From NCBI GenBank assembly GCA_964490435.1, contig CAZBCF010000026.1, positions 1-21,461 on the forward strand: a stretch of 21,461 bases of DNA. Reading direction: 5' to 3'. Source of the DNA: IMCC26077 sp964490435 (GTDB taxonomy: Bacteria > Actinomycetota > Actinomycetes > Nanopelagicales > Nanopelagicaceae). Positions 6,870-12,768 of the stretch are shown here, piece by piece (position 1 is the first letter of the stretch; the number at the start of each line of letters is the position of its first letter). The notes beneath the pieces were generated by a model. The model saw only the letters and a list, made by a program, of their open reading frames with translations. It did not search any database and was not told the origin of the DNA. Made by a program: the position numbers and the translations under genes.

Positions 6870-7496
6870 ATGGCTCGTTATACCGGAGCAGATTGCAAGC
6901 GTTGCCGTCGCGAGAAAGTAAAGCTCTTCCTTAAGGGCTCGAAATGCGATGGACCAAAGTGTCCTATCGAGTCTCGTCCATACCCACCAGGTGAGCATGG
7001 TCGCGGCCGAACAAAAGAGAGTGAATACTCGCTGCAGATGCGTGAGAAGCAGAAGTGCGCACGTATCTATGGCGTCCTTGAGAAGCAATTCCGTGGCTAC
7101 TACCAAGAGGCGAATCGTCTTGCAGGTCGTACCGGTGAGAACTTGCTACGTATCCTCGAATCGCGCCTAGATAACATCGTCTACCGCGCTGGTTTCGCAA
7201 AAAGCCGTGACATGGCTCGACAACTCGTTCGTCATGGTCATTTCCTTGTGAATGGCCAGAAGGTAAATATTCCCTCCTATCGAGTGTCACCTTCGTCGGT
7301 AATCGACCTTCGTCCGTCGTCACACGACTTGACTCCCTTCATTGTTGCAAGTGCTGAACTAGGCGAGCGCTCAGTTCCAGCATGGTTGGAAGTAGTTGGT
7401 TCCAAGATGCGAATCTTGGTGCACTCACTTCCTGAGCGATCAGTGATTGATACCCAAGTTCAAGAGCAGTTGATTGTTGAGTTCTATTCCAAGTAG
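6870..7496 (+). CDS. rpsD: 30S ribosomal protein S4 (zinc form)
   Basis: A 208-residue S4, a primary 16S rRNA binder that nucleates 30S assembly and is the known translational repressor of the alpha operon in E. coli. Four cysteines at positions 9, 12, 26 and 31 (CKRC and CDGPKC context) form the N-terminal zinc site of the C+ type. The central part GRTGENLLRILESRLDNIVYR and the S4 RNA-binding domain ARQLVRHGHFLVNGQKVNIPSY are clear. AAGGGGAG (6854-6861) is its ribosome site. A 109-base spacer with two hairpins separates it from rpoA. Confidence 0.98.
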   Translation: MARYTGADCKRCRREKVKLFLKGSKCDGPKCPIESRPYPPGEHGRGRTKESEYSLQMREKQKCARIYGVLEKQFRGYYQEANRLAGRTGENLLRILESRLDNIVYRAGFAKSRDMARQLVRHGHFLVNGQKVNIPSYRVSPSSVIDLRPSSHDLTPFIVASAELGERSVPAWLEVVGSKMRILVHSLPERSVIDTQVQEQLIVEFYSK

Positions 7497-7522
7497 TCCA
7501 AGTAGTAAGTAGTACAGCAAGA

Positions 7523-7550
7523 CCCGCGCCGTCAGGCCTGGCGGTGCGGG
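7523..7550 (+). terminator. GC-rich hairpin after rpsD (attenuator-like)
   Basis: CCCGCGCCG (7523-7531) pairs with CGGTGCGGG (7542-7550) over 9 bp, one of them G-U, around a 10-base loop. No T-run follows, so it is not a classical intrinsic terminator; it could slow polymerase, stabilise the rpsD message end, or split the dosage of ribosomal protein and RNA polymerase genes. rpoA must still be transcribed through it unless a promoter lies in the 55 bases beyond. Confidence 0.4.
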
Positions 7551-7562
7551 AAGCAAGTAAGC

Positions 7563-7599
7563 GGAGATCAAATAGCGGATCTCCACGAGTTACGGAGGA
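7563..7599 (+). promoter_or_regulatory. rpoA: rpoA leader hairpin and ribosome binding site
   Basis: GGAGATC (7563-7569) pairs perfectly with GATCTCC (7578-7584) around an 8-base loop. The real ribosome site GGAGGA (7594-7599) starts ten bases later, seven bases before the GTG start at 7606. The CTCC of the 3' arm can pair either with the upstream GGAG or with the Shine-Dalgarno GGAG at 7594-7597, so two exclusive conformations exist on paper, one masking the site. A regulatory role is inference. Confidence 0.35.
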
Positions 7600-7605
7600 T
7601 CTTTA

Positions 7606-8670
7606 GTGCTAATCGCGCAGCGCCCCATCCTTACCGAAGAAGTAGTAAGTGAATACCGTTCACGTTTCATCATCGAACCGCTGGAGCCAGGCTTTGGCTA
7701 CACGTTGGGCAACTCCCTACGTCGCACCCTGCTCTCCTCGATACCTGGCGCCGCTGTCACCAGCGCGCGCGTTGAGGGAGCCCTACATGAGTTCACCACT
7801 CTCGAAGGAGTCAAGGAAGATCTCACCGAGATCGTCCTGAACCTCAAGAACCTCGTGCTCTCATCTGATAACGACGAGCCAGTCGCGCTGTATATCCGCA
7901 AAAGTGGAGCAGGCACCATCACCGGTGCAGACGTCGTCGTGCCAGCGGGAGTCGAAGTACATAATCCTGACTTGCACATCGCAACGCTCAATGCCAAGGC
8001 CAATGTCCAAATCGAGCTGACCGTCGAGCGTGGCCGAGGTTACGTCACTGCAATCCAAAACAAGCAAGCCGGGCAAGAGATTGGTCGGATTCCCATCGAT
8101 TCAATCTATTCCCCGGTCCTTAAGGTGACCTACAAAGTCGAGGCAACTCGCGTCGAACAACGAACCGACTTTGATCGACTTGTCCTTGATGTCGAAACCA
8201 AACGTTCGATGAGCCCGCGTGATGCGATGGCATCGGCTGGAAAGACGCTCGTTGAACTCTTCGGTCTCGCTCGGGAACTCAACGTTGATGCGGAAGGTAT
8301 CGAAATCGGACCTTCCCTCACCGATGCAGCGCTCGCTGCCGACCTCGCCCTACCAATCGAAGATCTCGACCTGACCGTTCGTTCTTACAACTGCTTGAAG
8401 CGCGAAGGCATTCATACTGTTGGCGAATTGGTTAGCCGTAGTGAGGCAGACCTACTCGATATCCGTAACTTCGGATCAAAGTCAATCGATGAGGTAAAGG
8501 CAAAGTTGGTCTCGATGGGGCTACAACTTAAAGACAGCCCAATTGGTTTCGATCCAACGCTCTCACCTGGTTATCACGACAACGGTGACGACTTTGGTGA
8601 CGACGAGTTCTATGCAGTCGAGCCCGTTGAACCAGCCTCTGCTGAAGATGAAGCGAAAGAAAGAGAGTAG
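7606..8670 (+). CDS. rpoA: RNA polymerase alpha subunit
   Basis: A 354-residue alpha subunit, which dimerises to start RNA polymerase assembly and contacts activators and promoter DNA. The N-terminal domain shows FIIEPLEPGFGYTLGNSLRR and LLSSIPGAAV; the C-terminal domain (about residues 248-311) shows LTVRSYNCLKREGIHTVGEL and RNFGSKSIDEVKAKL. A tail of about 40 residues after it is strongly acidic (DDFGDDEF, AEDEAKERE), common in actinobacteria. The start is GTG at 7606, giving MLIAQRPILTEE, with GGAGGA upstream. rplQ starts five bases after its stop. Confidence 0.98.
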   Translation: MLIAQRPILTEEVVSEYRSRFIIEPLEPGFGYTLGNSLRRTLLSSIPGAAVTSARVEGALHEFTTLEGVKEDLTEIVLNLKNLVLSSDNDEPVALYIRKSGAGTITGADVVVPAGVEVHNPDLHIATLNAKANVQIELTVERGRGYVTAIQNKQAGQEIGRIPIDSIYSPVLKVTYKVEATRVEQRTDFDRLVLDVETKRSMSPRDAMASAGKTLVELFGLARELNVDAEGIEIGPSLTDAALAADLALPIEDLDLTVRSYNCLKREGIHTVGELVSRSEADLLDIRNFGSKSIDEVKAKLVSMGLQLKDSPIGFDPTLSPGYHDNGDDFGDDEFYAVEPVEPASAEDEAKERE

Positions 8671-8674
8671 ATAG

Positions 8675-9409
8675 ATGCCAAAACCAAGTAAAGGGCCACG
8701 CTTAGGTAGCGGCCCAGCGCATGAGCGCCTACTTTTGGGAACTCTCGCTACTCAATTAATCAAGCATGGCAAAGTGGAGACCACACTCGTGCGCGCGAAG
8801 CGACTTCGACCCTATGTCGAGAAGCTCATCACTGCGGGCAAGAAGGGCGACCTTCCGGCTCGTCGTCGTGTCATGAAAGTCATCACCGAGAAGGGTGCAG
8901 TCCATACTCTGTTCACCGAAATTGGACCGCGCTTTGCCCAACGAAACGGCGGGTATACCCGTATCACCAAGATTGGGATCCGAAAGGGCGATGCTGCTGA
9001 CATGGCAATCATCGAAATTCTCGCTGAGGGAACGCCCGATAAGAAGAAGGTGCTCTCGCAGGCGGAAGCAATCGCGAAGCGCGCTGCCAAGGTGGAGAGT
9101 GCGAAGAAGGCCGCAGCAACACGCGCAGCTGATCGAAGCGCGGCTCGCGCCAAGGTTGCCGATCGCATCGCTGCTCGAGCGGCAGGCCCAACGACTACTG
9201 CAAAGAAGAGTGGGCGGAAAGCTTCTTCTGCTGAATCTAGCGCTGACGTTGATCAGACTCCCGAGAGTTCTGAGGTAGCAGAGGCTCCTGCAAAGAAGAG
9301 CGCCAAGAAGGCTCCTGCGAAGAAGGCTCCTGCGAAGAAAGCTGCAGCGAAGAAGGCTCCCGCTAAGAAGGCAGCAAAGAAGGCAGCAGCAAAGAAGAGC
9401 GCAAAGTAA
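8675..9409 (+). CDS. rplQ: 50S ribosomal protein L17 with long Lys/Ala-rich tail
   Basis: A 244-residue L17, twice the length of the E. coli protein. Residues 1-118 are the L17 domain at the polypeptide exit side of the large subunit (RLGSGPAHERLLLGTLATQL, FAQRNGGYTRITKIG, IIEILAEG). Residues 119-170 are a basic, Ala-rich helical stretch; 172-203 a Ser/Glu linker; 204-244 a run of AKK and PAKK repeats like the tails of histone H1 and mycobacterial HupB. Actinobacterial L17 proteins commonly have some extension; this one is long. Last gene of the alpha operon, followed by truA after 25 bases. Confidence 0.96.
   Translation: MPKPSKGPRLGSGPAHERLLLGTLATQLIKHGKVETTLVRAKRLRPYVEKLITAGKKGDLPARRRVMKVITEKGAVHTLFTEIGPRFAQRNGGYTRITKIGIRKGDAADMAIIEILAEGTPDKKKVLSQAEAIAKRAAKVESAKKAAATRAADRSAARAKVADRIAARAAGPTTTAKKSGRKASSAESSADVDQTPESSEVAEAPAKKSAKKAPAKKAPAKKAAAKKAPAKKAAKKAAAKKSAK
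9284..9406 (+). repeat. Coding repeats for the PAKKA tail of L17
   Basis: Degenerate 15-base units of the type GCTCCTGCGAAGAAG, mixed with shorter AAGAAGGCAGCA units, encode residues 204-244 of L17 (APAKKSAKK, then AKKAPAKKA repeats). Two adjacent units near 9312-9341 are nearly identical. Such direct repeats can change copy number by slippage, so the tail length may vary between strains. Confidence 0.75.
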
Positions 9410-9434
9410 TCACGCGCACATACAAGTTACTAAC

Positions 9435-10289
9435 GTGAGTGAACCCGTCCTCGAAAGCGTGGACGGGTTCTCGCGTATTCGAGTGGATTGCCAATACGAC
9501 GGAAGTAATTTTTCAGGGTGGTCGATACAACCTGATCGCCGGAGCGTGCAAGGTGTCATTGAAGATGTGCTCTCGCGCGTCCTCGATTATCAGATTTCAA
9601 CCACGGTGGCAGGCCGTACCGATGCAGGTGTGCATGCGCTTGGTCAAGTTTTCCATTGTGATCTTCCAACCCAACTCCGCGAGAATTGGAATCTTGATTC
9701 GCTGCTCTACATTGCAAACCGAATTTTGACTTCGGAAATTCGATTCACGGCAGTATTAGATGTTCCGCGGGATTTTCATGCTCGATATAGCGCATTACGC
9801 CGGCACTATCGATATCAATTACTTGATGCCGCTCGTACTCTAAATCCGCTTGAACGCGTTGCCACTACTTCCTATCACCGAAGGCTTGATGAGGAGTTAA
9901 TGAATCAAGCCAGCACACTTCTTCTTGGCGAACGCGATTTCGCAGCCTTTTGCCGGCCGCGCGAAGGCACAACGACAGTACGTTCGTTGGAGCGATTCAC
10001 CTGGCATCGAGAGAACTCAGGATTACTCACCGCAGAGATCGTTGCCGATGCTTTCTGTCACAACATGGTTCGATCATTAGTTGGGGCGATGATGATGGTG
10101 GGCGATGGTAGATGGCAGGTTCGTGAACCTTTGGCGATTGCCGAGTCAAAGCAGCGCCATAGCCACATAGCCCCTGCCGCGGGCTTGACCCTGATGACCG
10201 TCGATTACCCGAACCCAGCGGACTATGGCCGGCGCGCTCGAGCGGTCACCACGCTATCTCGCTCGAGCTCGTTGGAAGGGGATGGGTAA
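9435..10289 (+). CDS. truA: tRNA pseudouridine(38-40) synthase TruA
   Basis: A 284-residue enzyme that converts uridines 38-40 of the tRNA anticodon arm to pseudouridine. The catalytic motif GRTDAGVHALGQV contains Asp63; other family blocks are VDCQYDGSNFSGW, DFHARYSALRRHYRY, LGERDFAAFCR and FCHNMVRSLVGAMMMVG. Three in-frame GTG codons (9435, 9459, 9483) are possible starts; homology begins near RIRVDCQYDG, so 9435 or 9459 both fit and neither has a clear Shine-Dalgarno. A 10-bp perfect palindrome overlaps the first codons. It follows rplQ as in many actinobacteria. Confidence 0.95.
   Translation: MSEPVLESVDGFSRIRVDCQYDGSNFSGWSIQPDRRSVQGVIEDVLSRVLDYQISTTVAGRTDAGVHALGQVFHCDLPTQLRENWNLDSLLYIANRILTSEIRFTAVLDVPRDFHARYSALRRHYRYQLLDAARTLNPLERVATTSYHRRLDEELMNQASTLLLGERDFAAFCRPREGTTTVRSLERFTWHRENSGLLTAEIVADAFCHNMVRSLVGAMMMVGDGRWQVREPLAIAESKQRHSHIAPAAGLTLMTVDYPNPADYGRRARAVTTLSRSSSLEGDG
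9441..9470 (+). promoter_or_regulatory. Perfect 10-bp hairpin at the start of truA
   Basis: GAACCCGTCC (9441-9450) and GGACGGGTTC (9461-9470) are exact reverse complements around a 10-base loop, TCGAAAGCGT. This is the strongest palindrome seen in the window. It lies just after the alpha operon and inside codons 3-12 of truA as called. No T-run follows. It could end or attenuate rplQ transcription, or restrict initiation at the GTG of truA; if truA really starts at 9459, that codon is in the loop. Confidence 0.5.
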
Positions 10290-10299
10290 TTGGGCGATT

Positions 10300-10336
10300 T
10301 TGACCCACCCCGCCCCAGCCGGGTACCCTCGTACCC
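10300..10336 (+). promoter_or_regulatory. Probable rplM-rpsI promoter with overlapping hairpin
   Basis: TTGACC (10300-10305) and TACCCT (10324-10329) are spaced by 18 bases and resemble an actinobacterial housekeeping promoter (TTGACn, TAnnnT). GGGTAC (10321-10326) and GTACCC (10331-10336) form a 6-bp palindrome over the -10 and the predicted start, which could be a binding site or simply sequence chance. The leader to rplM would be about 88 bases. rplM-rpsI normally form their own unit, which supports a promoter here. Confidence 0.5.
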
Positions 10337-10424
10337 TTGCCTGGCGCCACCTGTTGTCGCCTGGGCTCCTGTGAGTAACTGTCCGTTAGAGAATAGATGA
10401 ATAGATCAAGTGAGTGAGGTTGGC

Positions 10425-10874
10425 GTGCGTACTGCGAGCCCTAAGGCGTCTGAGATAACGCGCTCTTGGCACATCATTGATGCCAAAGATGTCGTTCTGG
10501 GACGTCTTGCTACCCACGCTGCTGCGCTCCTGCGTGGCAAGCACAAGCCAACATTCGCACCCCACATGGACACTGGTGATTTCGTCATCGTTATCAACGC
10601 GGGTGAAATCGCGCTCACTGGTTCTAAGAATGCGAGCAAGATTGCTTTCCGCCACTCTGGATATCCAGGAGGCCTCACTGCGACTACGTACGCAGACATG
10701 ATGGCAACGCACCCGACTCGCGCTGTAGAGAAGGCGATTCGCGGCATGTTGCCAAAGAACTCATTGGGCCGTTCACAAATCACCAAGCTCAAAGTCTATG
10801 CAGGCGCTGAACACCCTCATGCTGCACAGAATCCGATTCCTTATTCCATCAACCAAGTTTCACAAATTTCCTGA
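10425..10874 (+). CDS. rplM: 50S ribosomal protein L13
   Basis: An early-assembly 23S rRNA-binding protein, 149 residues from the GTG at 10425. This start is preferred over the in-frame GTG at 10410 because GTGAGG lies at a normal distance before it and because the resulting start (MRTASPKASEITRSWHIIDA) lines up with actinobacterial L13, which begins about 13 residues before RSW-IDA. Family marks: VLGRLATHAAALLRGKHKP, GDFVIVINA, HSGYPGG, AIRGMLPKNSLGR, LKVYAGAEHPH. It pairs with rpsI, 12 bases downstream, as in nearly all bacteria. Confidence 0.96.
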   Translation: MRTASPKASEITRSWHIIDAKDVVLGRLATHAAALLRGKHKPTFAPHMDTGDFVIVINAGEIALTGSKNASKIAFRHSGYPGGLTATTYADMMATHPTRAVEKAIRGMLPKNSLGRSQITKLKVYAGAEHPHAAQNPIPYSINQVSQIS

Positions 10875-10886
10875 TAGGTGCGTGCA

Positions 10887-11381
10887 ATGTCTGACTTTTC
10901 ACATGTAGATGTCGATCTCGATGATGATCTCGAGATTCCTACTAGTTATTCATCGAGCACACCCGCACCGGCAACAAATCGCTCCGCCATCACAGCACCA
11001 GGTGCTGGAGTTGGTCGACGCAAAGAGGCAATCGCCCGTGTTCGTTTGATCCCTGGTACTGGAAAGTGGAGCCTCAACGGTCGCTCCCTTGATGTTTACT
11101 TCCCAAACAAGGTTCACCAACAACTGGTCTCAGAGCCATTCCGCACAGTAGGCGTTGAAGGTAATTACGATGTTGTTGCGCTCATCAATGGTGGCGGCGT
11201 TTCCGGACAAGCAGGAGCGCTTCGTCTTGGAGTTGCGCGCGCCCTCAATGCGATTGATGCCGACGCACATCGTCCATCCTTGAAGAAGGCAGGCTTCTTG
11301 ACTCGAGATGCACGCGTTATCGAACGAAAGAAGTACGGCCTCAAGAAGGCTCGTAAGCGTTCGCAATACAGCAAGCGTTAA
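10887..11381 (+). CDS. rpsI: 30S ribosomal protein S9
   Basis: A 164-residue S9, whose C-terminal tail touches the P-site tRNA. Start ATG at 10887 is favoured by ATAGG eight bases upstream; an in-frame GTG at 10878 would add three residues. Residues 1-40 are an acidic, Ser/Pro-rich extension (DVDLDDDLE near residue 8), of the kind found in actinobacteria. The core runs GVGRRKEAIARVRLIPGTG, VNGGG-type segment INGGGVSGQAGALRLGVARAL, and ends KKARKRSQYSKR with the invariant SKR. Next gene glmM starts 50 bases on. Confidence 0.97.
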   Translation: MSDFSHVDVDLDDDLEIPTSYSSSTPAPATNRSAITAPGAGVGRRKEAIARVRLIPGTGKWSLNGRSLDVYFPNKVHQQLVSEPFRTVGVEGNYDVVALINGGGVSGQAGALRLGVARALNAIDADAHRPSLKKAGFLTRDARVIERKKYGLKKARKRSQYSKR

Positions 11382-11418
11382 TCACTCGTCGCTTCAGCCA
11401 CTTCTGCGCTCGCATCAC

Positions 11419-11424
11419 TATCAT
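11419..11424 (+). promoter_or_regulatory. Possible -10 element of a leaderless glmM transcript
   Basis: TATCAT ends seven bases before the ATG at 11432, exactly where a -10 would lie if transcription began at the start codon. No Shine-Dalgarno sequence precedes glmM, and no good -35 is visible. Leaderless genes are common in actinobacteria, so this reading is plausible. Confidence 0.3.
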
Positions 11425-11431
11425 TGTGAAT

Positions 11432-12751
11432 ATGGCGCTATTCGGAACCGATGGTATCCGTGGGCGTTTTGGAGATTTCCTCACCAGCGAACTTGCTGAA
11501 CGGGTCGCATACGCGGTCGGGCAATTGATACCAGCTAACTCCCGAGTCATCGTGGGTCGGGATACCCGCAGCTCTGGGCCAATCCTTGAGGCAGCGCTCG
11601 TTGCTGGATTTAGGAAAAGTGGTCATCACGTGGTTCGCCTTGGCGTGATTCCCACACCGGGCGTAGCTTTCCTCGCACTCGAAGCCAACGTGCAATTAGC
11701 GGTGATGATAACCGCTTCGCATAATCCAGCCGAAGATAATGGCATCAAGATCTTCGGTCACGATGGCATGAAGATTCCTGATGCACTGGAACTTGATATT
11801 CAAAAGTGGGTCGAATCTGACGCAAGTGTTCCTGTCAATGAATCAGGATCTGTGATCGACGATAGCGATGCAATTGAACGCTACACCCGCCACCTCGTGG
11901 AATCGATCGATGTCAGACTTACTGGTCTAAATATCGCGCTCGATTGCGCACATGGTTCCGCTTCAGTGATAGCGCCAAAAATCTTGGAAAGTCTCGGCGC
12001 CACTGTGCACGCAATCGGAATCGACCCTAACGGTCTGAATATCAATGCCAACGTGGGTTCGACTCATCTTGAGAAGATCCAAGAACTAGTAAAAAGTAGT
12101 GGCGCCGAAATTGGAATTGCACACGATGGAGATGCAGATCGTGCGCTGCTAGTCGATAGTGATGGCCGAGTAATCGATGGCGATCACATCCTTGCCGCAT
12201 TGGCAATCGCGATGGCAGGCGGTGGAGAATTGAATAAGAACACTGTAGTCACGACTATGATGAGCAATCTTGGATTTCATAAGGCAATGGCGGCTGCAGG
12301 AATAGCGGTAGAAGTTACTTCAGTAGGGGATCGATACGTACTTGAGCGCATGAATGAGAGAGAACTTTCCCTTGGGGGAGAGCAATCAGGCCACATCATC
12401 ATCAGGAAACTTGCCACAACCGGCGATGGCATACTCACTGCGCTAGCGGTACTCGCACTCGTAGCGAAGAAAAGTATTTCGGTACACGAAATTGCCGATA
12501 TCTTCCCGCGCTTTCCGCAGGTGCTAGTCAATGTTCGGGTGAAAAACAAAGACGCAGCCTTGGCAGACTCGGTGATTTCGCAAGCCATTGCCGCCGCTGC
12601 GACTGCCTTAGGTGATAGTGGCCGATTGCTGGTGCGGGCCTCAGGCACCGAGGAATTAGTGAGAGTAATGGCAGAGGCGGATACTATTGAGCGCGCCCAA
12701 GGAACCGTAGCGTCCCTTGTTGCGTTAATTACATCGCGCCACGGCGCATAA
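11432..12751 (+). CDS. glmM: Phosphoglucosamine mutase
   Basis: A 439-residue cytoplasmic enzyme that turns glucosamine-6-phosphate into glucosamine-1-phosphate for UDP-GlcNAc and peptidoglycan. It starts MALFGTDGIRGRFG. The phosphorylated serine is Ser96 in TASHNP; the metal loop is DGDADRALLVD; the sugar loop is GEQSGH; the phosphate loop is RASGTEELVRVM near the end. The ATG at 11432 is chosen over an in-frame GTG at 11426 because the family starts one residue before LFGTDG. No Shine-Dalgarno is visible. It stands between rpsI and glmS, as in other actinobacteria, though coaA, often found next to it, is absent. Confidence 0.97.
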   Translation: MALFGTDGIRGRFGDFLTSELAERVAYAVGQLIPANSRVIVGRDTRSSGPILEAALVAGFRKSGHHVVRLGVIPTPGVAFLALEANVQLAVMITASHNPAEDNGIKIFGHDGMKIPDALELDIQKWVESDASVPVNESGSVIDDSDAIERYTRHLVESIDVRLTGLNIALDCAHGSASVIAPKILESLGATVHAIGIDPNGLNINANVGSTHLEKIQELVKSSGAEIGIAHDGDADRALLVDSDGRVIDGDHILAALAIAMAGGGELNKNTVVTTMMSNLGFHKAMAAAGIAVEVTSVGDRYVLERMNERELSLGGEQSGHIIIRKLATTGDGILTALAVLALVAKKSISVHEIADIFPRFPQVLVNVRVKNKDAALADSVISQAIAAAATALGDSGRLLVRASGTEELVRVMAEADTIERAQGTVASLVALITSRHGA

Positions 12752-12768
12752 CTTCGGGGGCTTACCAG

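Noticed and set aside
7523..7550. Classical rho-independent terminator after rpsD
   Set aside because: Stem is good but there is no T-run after it, and rpoA downstream must be expressed; listed only as attenuator-like.
10410..10424. Earlier GTG start of rplM at 10410
   Set aside because: No ribosome site before it, and the start at 10425 matches the length of actinobacterial L13.
10878..10886. GTG start of rpsI at 10878
   Set aside because: It lies within the apparent ribosome site of the better-placed ATG at 10887; the difference is only three residues.
12752..12768. glmS ribozyme or riboswitch before glmS
   Set aside because: Only 17 bases separate glmM and glmS, far too short for that RNA.
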